Below, piece by piece: positions 7,970-16,077 of a stretch of 51,155 nucleotides of DNA. The notes under the pieces were generated by a model. That model saw nothing but the letters and a program-made list of their open reading frames with translations, did not search any database and had not been told where the DNA came from. Both the position numbers and the translations under genes were made by a program. This stretch comes from Pseudomonas_S sp047607345 (GTDB lineage Bacteria; Pseudomonadota; Gammaproteobacteria; Xanthomonadales; Xanthomonadaceae): positions 1 through 51,155 of the forward strand of contig JASGDF010000124.1 of the NCBI GenBank assembly GCA_047607345.1, given 5' to 3'. Position 1 is the first letter of the stretch. Every line of letters starts with the position of its first letter.

Positions 7970-8497
7970 ATGTCCCGTGTAGCCAAGAAGCCGGTTTCCC
8001 TGCCCAAGGGCGTCGAACTCAACGTCCAGCCCGAGCTGGTCAGCGTCAAGGGCCCGAAGGGCACGCTGACGCTGCCTAAGCCGGTCGGCGTGCAGATCTC
8101 CATTGAAGACGGCGTTGCCACGCTGTCGGCTGCGGACCCGTCGCAGATCGCGATCACCGGTACCGTGCGTGCGATCCTCGCCAATCTGGTGAAGGGTGTG
8201 ACCGATGGTTTCGAGCGCAAGCTCGAGCTGGTCGGTGTGGGTTACCGCGCCGCGATGCAGGGCAAGGACCTGAGCCTTTCGCTCGGTTTCTCGCACCCGC
8301 TGGTGTTCGTCGCGCCGGAAGGCATCACGCTGTCGACCCCGACCCAGACCGAAATCCTGGTCCAGGGCGCCGACAAGCAGCGCGTCGGCGAAGTCGCCGC
8401 CAAGATTCGCGGCTTCCGTCCGCCGGAGCCCTACAAGGGCAAGGGTGTGAAGTACGCCGGTGAAGTCATCATTCGCAAGGAAGCCAAGAAGGCGTAA
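7970..8497 (+). CDS. rplF: 50S ribosomal protein L6
   Basis: L6 (175 residues) has two similar RNA-binding domains and lies near the factor-binding site. MSRVAKKPVSLPKGVELN at the start and the C-terminal FRPPEPYKGKGVKYAGEVI are typical. It starts 15 bp after rpsH and is followed by a 93-bp gap. Confidence 0.98.
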   Translation: MSRVAKKPVSLPKGVELNVQPELVSVKGPKGTLTLPKPVGVQISIEDGVATLSAADPSQIAITGTVRAILANLVKGVTDGFERKLELVGVGYRAAMQGKDLSLSLGFSHPLVFVAPEGITLSTPTQTEILVQGADKQRVGEVAAKIRGFRPPEPYKGKGVKYAGEVIIRKEAKKA

Positions 8498-8520
8498 AGG
8501 CAGGTCCTTCTGCGCAGAGC

Positions 8521-8538
8521 GCGGCCATCCCTGGCCGC
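8521..8538 (+). other. Hairpin between rplF and rplR
   Basis: GCGGCCA (8521-8527) and TGGCCGC (8532-8538) form a perfect 7-bp stem with loop TCCC. There is no T run, so it is more likely an mRNA processing or stability element than a terminator. Confidence 0.5.
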
Positions 8539-8590
8539 ACTTTCCAATGCAAAGGCCCGCCTCCTTCAGCTTCCTACAGGAATCTCAACC

Positions 8591-8950
8591 ATGAGCATCA
8601 ACAAGAACATCGCCCGCCTGCGTCGCGCCAAGTCGACCCGCGCCCACATCCGCGAGCTCGGCGTCGCCCGCCTGTCGGTGCTGCGCACCGGCCAGCACCT
8701 GTACGCGCAGGTGTTCACCGCCGACGGCTCCAAGGTCATCGCCGCCGCCAACACCCTGCAGGCCGACGTCAAGGAAGGCCTGAAGAACGGCAAGAACAGC
8801 GACGCCGCCGTCAAGGTCGGCAAGCTGATCGCCGAGCGCGCCAAGGCTGCCGGTGTCGAGAAGGTCGCGTTCGACCGCTCCGGCTACCGCTACCACGGCC
8901 GCATCAAGGCGCTGGCCGACGCTGCACGCGAAGGCGGCCTGCAGTTCTAA
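8591..8950 (+). CDS. rplR: 50S ribosomal protein L18
   Basis: L18 (119 residues) binds 5S rRNA. The ending AFDRSGYRYHGRIKALADAA with REGGLQF is the family signature. Gaps of 93 bp before and 163 bp after, each with a stem-loop, are longer than in most spc operons. Confidence 0.98.
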   Translation: MSINKNIARLRRAKSTRAHIRELGVARLSVLRTGQHLYAQVFTADGSKVIAAANTLQADVKEGLKNGKNSDAAVKVGKLIAERAKAAGVEKVAFDRSGYRYHGRIKALADAAREGGLQF

Positions 8951-8960
8951 GTAATCCGGC

Positions 8961-8987
8961 GGACGCCACCCCGGCAGGGGTGGGTCC
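8961..8987 (+). other. Stem-loop between rplR and rpsE
   Basis: GGAC and CCACCCC (8961-8972, with one bulged G) pair with GGGGTGG and GTCC (8977-8987). The loop is GGCA and GTTT follows. It could be a weak terminator or attenuator. The rest of the 163-bp gap shows no coding signal. Confidence 0.5.
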
Positions 8988-9113
8988 GTTTCCTGCCGGC
9001 GCGGGGTGCGCCGGGCCGTCCTGCTCTTCTGCAGCAGTCACGGAAACACGGTTCCACGACACAACCATAAGCGGCCCCGAGCCGTACATATCCATTCAAA
9101 CCAGGAAACAGAC

Positions 9114-9659
9114 ATGGCAGAAGAACGTGCCCCGCGGGGCCGCGATCGTGATCGCAACCGCGAAGAGAAAGTCGATGACGGCATGATCGAGAAGCTGGTC
9201 GCGGTCAATCGCGTCAGCAAGACCGTCAAGGGCGGTCGCCAGTTCACCTTCACCGCATTGACGGTGGTCGGCGACGGCAACGGCAAGATCGGTTTCGGTT
9301 ATGGCAAGGCGCGTGAAGTGCCGGTGGCCATCCAGAAGTCGATGGAGTATGCGCGCAAGGGCATGCTGAACATCGATCTGAACAACGGTACGTTGTGGCA
9401 TCCGGTCAAGTCCGGCCACGGTGCGGCGCGCGTGTTCATGCAGCCGGCTTCCGAAGGTACCGGCGTGATCGCCGGCGGCGCGATGCGTGCCGTTCTGGAA
9501 GCGGTGGGCGTGAAGAACGTGCTGGCCAAGGCAGTCGGTTCGCGCAACCCGATCAACCTGGTACGCGCTACCCTGCGCGGCCTCGAGGAAATGCAGTCGC
9601 CGACCCGCATCGCGGCCAAGCGCGGCAAGAAGGTGGAGGAACTCGGCCATGGCCAATGA
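9114..9659 (+). CDS. rpsE: 30S ribosomal protein S5
   Basis: S5 (181 residues) acts in decoding accuracy and mRNA unwinding. The ATG at 9114 is chosen because AGGAAACAG precedes it and because the protein then has the family length. An open frame further upstream adds unconserved residues. After an N-terminal tail rich in Arg and Asp come the S5 core (GNGKIGFGYGKAREV) and ARVFMQPASEGTGVIAGG. The last 11 bases overlap rpmD. Confidence 0.97.
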   Translation: MAEERAPRGRDRDRNREEKVDDGMIEKLVAVNRVSKTVKGGRQFTFTALTVVGDGNGKIGFGYGKAREVPVAIQKSMEYARKGMLNIDLNNGTLWHPVKSGHGAARVFMQPASEGTGVIAGGAMRAVLEAVGVKNVLAKAVGSRNPINLVRATLRGLEEMQSPTRIAAKRGKKVEELGHGQ

Positions 9660-9840
9660 GTCCAGCAAGACCGTGAAGGTGCGCCTGGTGCGCGGCCTGC
9701 GTGGTACCCAGTCGCGCCACCGCCTGTCGGTGCGGGCGCTGGGCCTGAACAAGCTCAACGATGTGCGTGAACTGAAGGACAGCCCGCAGGTACGCGGCCT
9801 GATCAACAAGGTTCAGTACCTCGTCCAGGTTGAGGAGTAA
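9649..9840 (+). CDS. rpmD: 50S ribosomal protein L30
   Basis: L30 (63 residues) is a small 50S protein. KVRLVRGLRGTQSRHRLSVR and the following LGLNKLNDVRELKDSPQVRG match the family. It starts inside the last codons of rpsE, suggesting coupled translation, and rplO follows after six bases. Confidence 0.97.
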   Translation: MANESSKTVKVRLVRGLRGTQSRHRLSVRALGLNKLNDVRELKDSPQVRGLINKVQYLVQVEE

Positions 9841-9846
9841 TCGACC

Positions 9847-10290
9847 ATGACTCTGCGTCTCAATGACCTCAAGCCCGCCGAGGGCGCCCGTACCGAGCGC
9901 ACCCGCGTCGGTCGCGGTATCGGTTCCGGCCTGGGCAAGACCGCCGGCCGCGGCCACAAGGGTTCGTTCGCCCGCAAGGGCGGCGGCAAGATCAAGGCCG
10001 GCTTCGAAGGCGGCCAGACCCCGATGCAGCGCCGTCTGCCGAAGATCGGTTTCCGCTCGAAGATCGCCAAGGACACCGCCGAGGTGCTGTCCTACCAGCT
10101 GGACAAGCTGGAGGCCGGCGAGGTCGACTTCGCCGCGCTGCGTGCGGCCAAGCTGGTCCCGAGCACGGCCAAGAAGGCCAAGATCGTCAAGAAGGGCGAG
10201 CTGACCAAGGCGTTCGTGCTGAAGGGTGTCGCGGCTACCGCAGGCGCGAAGGCCGCGATCGAGGCTGCCGGCGGCAGCGTCCAGGAGTAA
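9847..10290 (+). CDS. rplO: 50S ribosomal protein L15
   Basis: L15 (147 residues) is an assembly protein with a long unstructured N-terminus. MTLRLNDLKPAEGAR and GRGIGSGLGKTAGRGHKG are diagnostic. It immediately precedes secY with a 7-bp gap, the normal spc order. Confidence 0.98.
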   Translation: MTLRLNDLKPAEGARTERTRVGRGIGSGLGKTAGRGHKGSFARKGGGKIKAGFEGGQTPMQRRLPKIGFRSKIAKDTAEVLSYQLDKLEAGEVDFAALRAAKLVPSTAKKAKIVKKGELTKAFVLKGVAATAGAKAAIEAAGGSVQE

Positions 10291-10297
10291 TCGCAAC

Positions 10298-11665
10298 ATG
10301 GCGCAAGCGGGCATCGGAAACCTCGGCGGCGGGCTGGGCAAGTTCACTGAACTTCGCCAGCGCTTGCTGTTCGTCCTCGGGGCATTGATCGTCTACCGCA
10401 TCGGCTGCTATGTGCCGGTGCCGGGCGTCAATCCCGATGCCATGCTGTCGCTGATGCAGGCGCAGGGCGGCGGCATCGTGGACATGTTCAACATGTTCTC
10501 GGGCGGCGCCCTGCACCGCTTCAGCATTTTTGCGCTGAACGTGATGCCGTACATCTCGGCCTCGATCGTGATCCAGCTGGCCACGCATATCTTCCCGACG
10601 CTCAAGGCGATGCAGAAGGAAGGCGAGTCCGGCCGGCGCAAGATCACCCAGTATTCGCGCATCGGCGCGGTGTTGCTGGCGGTGGTGCAGGGCGGCAGCA
10701 TCGCCCTGGCGCTGCAGAACCAGACCGCGCCAGGCGGCGCCCCGGTGGTGTACGCGCCGGGCATGGGCTTCGTGCTGACCGCGGTGATCGCGCTGACCGC
10801 CGGCACCATCTTCCTGATGTGGGTCGGGGAGCAGGTCACCGAGCGCGGCATCGGCAACGGCGTGTCGCTGATCATCTTCGCCGGTATCGTCGCGGGCCTG
10901 CCGGCGGCGACGATTCAGACGGTGGAAGCGTTCCGTGACGGCAACCTGAGCTTCATCTCGTTGCTGTTGATCGTGCTGGTGATCCTGGCGTTCACTCTGT
11001 TCGTGGTGTTCGTCGAGCGTGGGCAACGTCGGATCACGGTCAATTACGCGCGTCGCCAAGGTGGGCGCAACGCGTACATGAACCAGACCTCGTTCCTGCC
11101 ACTGAAGCTCAACATGGCCGGCGTGATTCCGCCGATCTTCGCCTCGTCGCTGCTGGCGTTTCCGGCGACGCTGTCGATGTGGTCGGGGCAGGCGGCCAGC
11201 CAGAGCTGGTTCGGCCAGGCGTTGCAGAAGATCGCCAACGCGCTGGGCCCAGGCGAGCCGGTGCATATGCTGGTGTTTGCGGGGCTGATCATCGGTTTCG
11301 CGTTCTTCTACACCGCGCTGGTGTTCAACTCGCAGGAGACCGCTGACAACCTGAAGAAGTCGGGCGCGCTGATCCCGGGCATCCGTCCGGGCAAGTCGAC
11401 CGCCGATTACGTCGATGGCGTGCTGACCCGCCTGACCGCGGCCGGCTCGCTGTACCTGGTGATCGTCTGCCTGCTGCCGGAAGTGATGCGCGCGCAGCTC
11501 GGGACCTCGTTCCATTTCGGCGGCACCTCGCTGTTGATCGCGGTAGTGGTGATCATGGACTTCATTGCGCAGATCCAGTCGCACCTGATGTCCCACCAGT
11601 ATGAGAGCCTGCTGAAGAAGGCCAACCTCAAGGGTGGCTCGCGTGGCGGTTTCGCGCGCGGTTAA
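10298..11665 (+). CDS. secY: Preprotein translocase channel subunit SecY
   Basis: SecY (455 residues) is the ten-helix pore of the Sec translocase in the inner membrane. It forms SecYEG with proteins encoded elsewhere. The protein starts MAQAGIGNLGGGLGKFTELR. Hydrophobic segments recur along its length. The cytoplasmic loop RRQGGRNAYMNQTSFLPLKL and the segment GIRPGKSTADYVDGVLTRLT are strongly conserved. The C-terminus is GGSRGGFARG. The next gene here is rpsM after 340 bp. The rpmJ that often lies between is absent. Confidence 0.98.
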   Translation: MAQAGIGNLGGGLGKFTELRQRLLFVLGALIVYRIGCYVPVPGVNPDAMLSLMQAQGGGIVDMFNMFSGGALHRFSIFALNVMPYISASIVIQLATHIFPTLKAMQKEGESGRRKITQYSRIGAVLLAVVQGGSIALALQNQTAPGGAPVVYAPGMGFVLTAVIALTAGTIFLMWVGEQVTERGIGNGVSLIIFAGIVAGLPAATIQTVEAFRDGNLSFISLLLIVLVILAFTLFVVFVERGQRRITVNYARRQGGRNAYMNQTSFLPLKLNMAGVIPPIFASSLLAFPATLSMWSGQAASQSWFGQALQKIANALGPGEPVHMLVFAGLIIGFAFFYTALVFNSQETADNLKKSGALIPGIRPGKSTADYVDGVLTRLTAAGSLYLVIVCLLPEVMRAQLGTSFHFGGTSLLIAVVVIMDFIAQIQSHLMSHQYESLLKKANLKGGSRGGFARG

Positions 11666-12005
11666 CTGCTATACTTTGTTCTTCCTTGCGTGAAGGCGCG
11701 CCCGGTTCCCGGGTGGCAGGCCTTCCGATCAGAAGGGCGGCTCGCGCGGCGTCTCGCGCGCGGGTGTGGCGGCATGGTCCCGGGCGGGAGTAGTCCGGGC
11801 GGTAGCGGAAGCGGTTGGTCCGATGCCAGTGTCGTCCGGCGCCGGAGCATGGGCACACTCCCCATGCCGGGCCCGCGGAACCCAAGGTTCCACGAGCTTC
11901 CAAGTAACCCGAGGCCTTGCTATAATCCCAAGTTAACTTTTTGATCCATCCTGCCGGATGGCGCTGGCGCGCCGTCGGGCCATCACTCAGTTGGAGAACC
12001 GCGTC
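11666..12005 (+). other. secY-rpsM spacer lacking rpmJ
   Basis: No reading frame for the short basic protein L36 was found in this 340-bp gap. It holds a stem GCATGGG (11847-11853) with CCCATGC (11861-11867), other GC-rich hairpins and the promoter at 11918-11926. A TATACT at 11670-11675 right after the secY stop lacks a convincing -35. Confidence 0.6.
11918..11926 (+). promoter_or_regulatory. Extended -10 promoter of the alpha operon
   Basis: TGCTATAAT is a perfect extended -10 element (TGn-TATAAT). The -35 at 17-bp spacing is weak (TTCCAA, 11898-11903), as is common for extended -10 promoters. It would start transcription near 11933, about 75 bases before rpsM. Confidence 0.75.
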
Positions 12006-12362
12006 ATGGCGCGTATTGCAGGCGTCAACCTGCCAGCCCAGAAGCATGTCTGGGTCGGGTTGCAAAGCATTTTCGGCATTGGCCGTACCCGTTCCAAGAA
12101 GGTCTGCGACTCCGCAGGCGTTACCTCGACCACCAAGATCCGTGACCTGTCCGAGCCGGAGATCGAGCGCCTGCGCGCCGAAGTCGGCAAGTACATCGTC
12201 GAAGGCGATCTGCGCCGTGAGATCGGCATCGCCATCAAGCGTCTGATGGACCTGGGTTGCTACCGCGGCCTGCGTCACCGTCGCGGCCTGCCGCTGCGTG
12301 GCCAGCGCACCCGTACCAACGCCCGCACCCGCAAGGGACCGCGCAAGGCGATCAGGAAGTAA
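12006..12362 (+). CDS. rpsM: 30S ribosomal protein S13
   Basis: S13 (118 residues) lies in the 30S head and contacts the P-site tRNA and L5. The ATG at 12006 follows TTGGAG and gives MARIAGVNLPAQKHVWVGLQ. The C-terminal GQRTRTNARTRKGPRKAIRK is typical. It heads the alpha operon behind the extended -10 promoter. In E. coli the rpsM leader is the target of S4 repression. No matching pseudoknot could be confirmed here. Confidence 0.98.
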   Translation: MARIAGVNLPAQKHVWVGLQSIFGIGRTRSKKVCDSAGVTSTTKIRDLSEPEIERLRAEVGKYIVEGDLRREIGIAIKRLMDLGCYRGLRHRRGLPLRGQRTRTNARTRKGPRKAIRK

Positions 12363-12374
12363 GGGACAAAGAAC

Positions 12375-12767
12375 ATGGCCAAGCCAGCTGCAGCTAAGAC
12401 CAAGAAGAAGATCAAGCGCGTCGTCACCGACGGCGTCGCCCACGTCCACGCTTCTTTCAACAACACCATCGTCACGATCACCGACCGGCAGGGCAATGCG
12501 CTGTCGTGGGCGACTTCCGGCGGCGCGGGTTTCCGCGGTTCGCGCAAGTCGACGCCGTTCGCAGCCCAGGTTGCCGCCGAGAAGGCCGGCCGCGCCGCGC
12601 TCGACTACGGCGTGAAGTCGCTGGAAGTGCGTATCAAGGGTCCGGGTCCGGGCCGTGAGTCGGCCGTGCGTTCGTTGAACAACGTCGGCTACAAGATCAC
12701 CAACATCATCGACGTGACGCCTATCCCGCACAACGGGTGCCGTCCGCCGAAGAAGCGTCGCGTCTAA
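12375..12767 (+). CDS. rpsK: 30S ribosomal protein S11
   Basis: S11 (130 residues) lies on the 30S platform at the mRNA exit. VHASFNNTIVTITDRQGNAL and the C-terminal VTPIPHNGCRPPKKRRV are family signatures. It is 12 bp after rpsM and 15 bp before rpsD. Confidence 0.98.
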   Translation: MAKPAAAKTKKKIKRVVTDGVAHVHASFNNTIVTITDRQGNALSWATSGGAGFRGSRKSTPFAAQVAAEKAGRAALDYGVKSLEVRIKGPGPGRESAVRSLNNVGYKITNIIDVTPIPHNGCRPPKKRRV

Positions 12768-12782
12768 AGGGAGCGATAAGAA

Positions 12783-13409
12783 ATGGCTCGTTATATCGGT
12801 CCTACCTGTAAGCTCGCGCGCCGCGAAGGCGCCGACCTTTCCCTCAAGAGCCCGGCCCGTGCGCTGGACTCCAAGTGCAAGCTGGAGCAGAAGCCCGGCC
12901 AGCACGGCGCCGCCCGCAAGGGCAAGCTGTCCGACTACGCCACCCAGCTGCGCGAGAAGCAGAAGGTCAAGCGTATCTACGGCCTGCTGGAGCGTCAGTT
13001 CCGCAACTACTACAAGAAGGCCTCGACCAAGAAGGGCAACACCGGCGAGAACCTGCTGCAGCTGCTGGAAACCCGTCTGGACAACGTTGTCTACCGCATG
13101 GGCTTCGCTGTCACCCGCCCGGCCGCTCGCCAGCTGGTGTCGCATCGTGGCGTCACGGTCAACGGCAAGTCGGTGAACCTGGCCTCGTACCAGGTCAAGG
13201 CTGGCGACGCGATCGCCCTGTCGGAGAAGGCCCAGAAGCAGCTGCGTGTCCAGGAAGCCCTGACCGTGGCCGAGCAGCATGATCTGAGCCCGTCGTGGGT
13301 CGAGGTCGATTCGAAGAAGTTCAGCGGCGTGTTCAAGGCCGTGCCGGATCGCGCTGACCTGCCTTCGGACATCAACGAAGCGCTGATCGTCGAGTTGTAT
13401 TCGAAGTAA
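12783..13409 (+). CDS. rpsD: 30S ribosomal protein S4
   Basis: S4 (208 residues) nucleates 30S assembly and, in E. coli, represses the alpha operon. MARYIGPTCKLARREG at the start, then the S4 RNA-binding domain (LETRLDNVVYRMGF, then SHRGVTVNGKSVNLASY) around residues 95-140, are clear. A 24-bp perfect palindrome lies in the 54-bp gap before rpoA. Confidence 0.98.
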   Translation: MARYIGPTCKLARREGADLSLKSPARALDSKCKLEQKPGQHGAARKGKLSDYATQLREKQKVKRIYGLLERQFRNYYKKASTKKGNTGENLLQLLETRLDNVVYRMGFAVTRPAARQLVSHRGVTVNGKSVNLASYQVKAGDAIALSEKAQKQLRVQEALTVAEQHDLSPSWVEVDSKKFSGVFKAVPDRADLPSDINEALIVELYSK

Positions 13410-13421
13410 TTCACATTGGAG

Positions 13422-13445
13422 AACCTCCGGCGGCCGCCGGAGGTT
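13422..13445. other. 24-bp perfect palindrome before rpoA
   Basis: AACCTCCGGCGG is followed at once by its exact reverse complement. In RNA it would form a hairpin beginning 12 bases after the rpsD stop and ending 18 bases before the rpoA ATG. There is no T run. Confidence 0.7.
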
Positions 13446-13463
13446 CGCAGGAGACCCCGCAAC

Positions 13464-14462
13464 ATGACGGTTACCGCCAACCAGGTTCTGCGTCCCCGTG
13501 GACCGCAGATCGAACGCCTTACCGACAACCGCGCCAAGGTCGTGATCGAACCGTTGGAGCGCGGTTACGGCCATACGCTGGGCAATGCCCTGCGTCGCGT
13601 GCTGTTGTCGTCGATCCCGGGTTTCGCCATCACCGAGGTCGAGATCGACGGCGTGCTGCACGAGTACACCACGGTCGAGGGGCTGCAGGAGGACGTGCTG
13701 GAAGTCCTGCTGAACCTCAAGGACGTCGCCATCCGCATGCACAGCGGTGACAGCGCCACGCTGTCGCTGTCCAGGCAGGGCCCGGGCGTCGTCACCGCCG
13801 ATGACATCAAGACCGACCACAACGTCGAGATCATCAACGGCGAGCATGTGATCTGCCACCTGACCAAGGACACGGCGATCAACATGCGTCTGAAGATCGA
13901 GCGCGGCTTCGGCTACCAGCCGGCTGCCGCGCGCCGTCGCCCGGACGAGGAGACCCGTACTATCGGTCGCCTGGTGCTGGACGCCTCGTTCTCGCCGGTG
14001 CGCCGCGTCGCCTACGCCGTGGAAGCGGCGCGCGTGGAGCAGCGCACCGACCTGGACAAGCTGGTCATCGATATCGAGACCAACGGTACGATCGATGCCG
14101 AGGAAGCCGTCCGCACCGCGGCCGACATCCTCAGCGATCAGCTGTCGGTGTTCGGCGACTTCACGCACCGCGACCGCGGCGCGCCGAAGCCGCAGACCGG
14201 CGGCGTGGATCCGGTGCTGCTGCGCCCGATCGACGACCTGGAGCTGACCGTGCGTTCGGCCAACTGCCTGAAGGCCGAGAGCATCTACTACATCGGTGAC
14301 CTGATCCAGAAGACCGAGGTCGAGCTGCTCAAGACCCCGAACCTGGGCAAGAAGTCGCTCACCGAGATCAAGGAAGTGCTGGCCCAGCGTGGCCTGTCGC
14401 TCGGCATGAAGCTGGAGAACTGGCCGCCGGCCGGTATCGCCCAGCACGGCATGCTCGGCTGA
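13464..14462 (+). CDS. rpoA: RNA polymerase alpha subunit
   Basis: The alpha subunit (332 residues) dimerises to start polymerase assembly and binds UP elements and activators. The N-terminal domain carries VIEPLERGYGHTLGNALRRV near residue 31. The C-terminal domain carries DDLELTVRSANCLKAESI near 257 and LGKKSLTEIKEVL near 294. The ATG at 13464 follows GCAGGAG. An upstream in-frame extension reads through the palindrome and is not conserved. Confidence 0.98.
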   Translation: MTVTANQVLRPRGPQIERLTDNRAKVVIEPLERGYGHTLGNALRRVLLSSIPGFAITEVEIDGVLHEYTTVEGLQEDVLEVLLNLKDVAIRMHSGDSATLSLSRQGPGVVTADDIKTDHNVEIINGEHVICHLTKDTAINMRLKIERGFGYQPAAARRRPDEETRTIGRLVLDASFSPVRRVAYAVEAARVEQRTDLDKLVIDIETNGTIDAEEAVRTAADILSDQLSVFGDFTHRDRGAPKPQTGGVDPVLLRPIDDLELTVRSANCLKAESIYYIGDLIQKTEVELLKTPNLGKKSLTEIKEVLAQRGLSLGMKLENWPPAGIAQHGMLG

Positions 14463-14472
14463 CGAAGTCTGG

Positions 14473-14502
14473 CGCGCCTCGCACGGCGACGTGCGGGGCG
14501 CG
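14473..14502 (+). other. Long hairpin between rpoA and rplQ
   Basis: CGCGCC-T-CGCAC (14473-14484) pairs with GTGCG-G-GGCGCG (14491-14502) through 12 pairs, one of them U-G, around the loop GGCGAC. No T run follows. The 205-bp gap shows no gene. Confidence 0.6.
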
Positions 14503-14667
14503 GCATCGCGGTAGCAGAGTTCCGCAGTAGATACGCCGACGGGCCAGAGCCCGCGGCCAGGCGGTCCAGGAGGGACGGCCAGGACCATCCGCAGTCCGAA
14601 GCGACAGCGCCGGGAAGGCGACAACGATCCCCAGCCGTTCCAACATTCATCCTAGGAAACAGACACC

Positions 14668-15054
14668 ATGCGCCACCAGAAATCCGGCCGCAAGTTCAGC
14701 CGTACCAGCGCCCATCGCGAGGCGATGTTCAAGAACATGGCCGCTTCGCTGATCAAGCACGAGCTGATCAAGACCACCCTGCCGAAGGCCAAGGAACTGC
14801 GCCGCGTCGCCGAGCCGCTGATCACCCTGGCCAAGGTCGACAGCGTCGCCAATCGCCGCCTGGCCTTCGCGCGCCTGCGCGACAAGGAAGCGGTGGGCAC
14901 CCTGTTCACCACGCTGGGCCCGCGCTACCAGGCTCGTCCGGGCGGCTACCTGCGTATCCTGAAGTGCGGCTTCCGTGCCGGCGACAGCGCGCCGATGGCC
15001 TATGTCGAGCTGGTCGACCGTCCGGCCGCCGTGGCCGAGGAAGTGGTCGAGTAA
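14668..15054 (+). CDS. rplQ: 50S ribosomal protein L17
   Basis: L17 (128 residues) lies near the tunnel exit. MRHQKSGRKFSRTSAHREAM at the start, LIKHELIKTTLPKAKELRR and the later GPRYQARPGGYLRILKC identify it. It is the last gene of the alpha operon and is followed 29 bases later by a good terminator. Confidence 0.98.
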   Translation: MRHQKSGRKFSRTSAHREAMFKNMAASLIKHELIKTTLPKAKELRRVAEPLITLAKVDSVANRRLAFARLRDKEAVGTLFTTLGPRYQARPGGYLRILKCGFRAGDSAPMAYVELVDRPAAVAEEVVE

Positions 15055-15084
15055 GATCCAGCGCGTTCGCGATGAATCTCGAAG

Positions 15085-15110
15085 AACCCGGCCTTGCGCC
15101 GGGTTTTTTG
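15085..15110 (+). terminator. Terminator of the alpha operon
   Basis: AACCCGGC (15085-15092) pairs with GCCGGGTT (15098-15105), and the T run continues to 15109. It closes the ribosomal block. Confidence 0.85.
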
Positions 15111-15150
15111 TGCGTGCGGTCCACGCCCCGCAACAGCGGGCTCCGTTGTA

Positions 15151-15208
15151 GGAGGGACTTCAGTCCCGGCCGGCTTCACCGGCGAGGCGCCGGGACTGAA
15201 GTCCCTCC
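15151..15208. repeat. Dispersed inverted repeat (GTAGGAG family)
   Basis: A 20-bp arm (15151-15170, GGAGGGACTTCAGTCCCGGC) is repeated exactly inverted at 15189-15208 with an 18-base loop. Each arm contains its own small palindrome (GGGACTTCAGTCCC). The same GTAGGAG-N-CTTCAG pattern occurs near 24392 and 46058. Confidence 0.75.
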
Positions 15209-15428
15209 CACTCTGCGGGTCGAGTTATCCGGCGAGGCAAGGTTCGCGGGGTAGGGTGTTCGCGTCCCGGGGGGCCATCCTCGATGCGGGCGCTCGGTGA
15301 GGTTCGCAAACCGTTCCTGATGGGGCGGGCGTGTATGTCGTGCCGAGACGTAAGCGGAATGCGGACGCGTGGTCAGTCGGCGTGGCATCGCCGATAATCC
15401 AGGTTCACTCACTGCTCAAGCCGCTTTG

Positions 15429-15947
15429 ATGAATCCGTTCCGCTGGGGTTTCCGCGCGCAATTCGCGCTCGGCTTTGTGATCTGCGCGAGTCTGCTGGGC
15501 TTTGCAATCTTCATGCAGATCCAGGAGGGGTTGGAACCTTGTCCGTTGTGCATCTTCCAGCGCATCGCGTTCGCGGCGCTGGGGCTGCTGTTCCTGATTG
15601 GTGCACTGCATGGGCCGCGCGGCAGTGGCGCGCGCAAGGCTCATGGCGTGTTGGCTTTCCTCGGCGCGGCGGTGGGTATCGGCATCGCCGGGCGACATGT
15701 CTGGGTACAGGTGATGCCGCGCGACGAGATGGCCTCGTGTGGGCCACCACTGGCGTTCCTGAGCCAGCAGATGGGGCCGTTCGAGGTGTTCCGTACGGTG
15801 CTGACCGGCACCGCCGACTGCGGCAACATCGACTGGCGCTTCCTGGGCCTGTCGATGCCGATGTGGAGCATGCTCTGGTTCGTGCTGCTGGCGGCCTGGG
15901 CGCTGTATGCCGGCTTCAGCGCCCGTCGCCGACCGTCGTTGTTCTGA
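15429..15947 (+). CDS. dsbB: Disulfide bond formation protein DsbB
   Basis: DsbB is the four-helix inner-membrane oxidase that re-oxidises DsbA and passes electrons to quinone. The 172-residue protein has the first cysteine pair at C38 and C41 (EPCPLCIFQR) and the second pair at C104 and C131, as the mechanism requires. The arginine after the first pair is also present. The ATG at 15429 fits a likely promoter TGGTCA-17-GATAAT (15370-15398). It is convergent with the receptor gene downstream, and a small hairpin lies at 15952-15968. Confidence 0.93.
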   Translation: MNPFRWGFRAQFALGFVICASLLGFAIFMQIQEGLEPCPLCIFQRIAFAALGLLFLIGALHGPRGSGARKAHGVLAFLGAAVGIGIAGRHVWVQVMPRDEMASCGPPLAFLSQQMGPFEVFRTVLTGTADCGNIDWRFLGLSMPMWSMLWFVLLAAWALYAGFSARRRPSLF

Positions 15948-16077
15948 GCGGCGGCGAGGGTCTCGCCGAGATCGGGCATTGCGGGGCCTTTGTGTTGGTG
16001 GCTCGGTTTCGGCAGCGCGGACAGGTAGCCGCGCCGCCGCTGTCTTGGTTCGTCGCATGGGGGCGTGGCGGCGCGTC

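Noticed and set aside
11690..11944. Short frame after secY as a possible L36 (rpmJ)
   Set aside because: It lacks the small basic cysteine/histidine zinc pattern of L36 and is too long.
11628..14624. A 998-codon open frame on the minus strand
   Set aside because: It runs antisense to rpsM, rpsK, rpsD and rpoA, which are certain genes. It is a by-product of high GC codon bias and has no recognisable domain.
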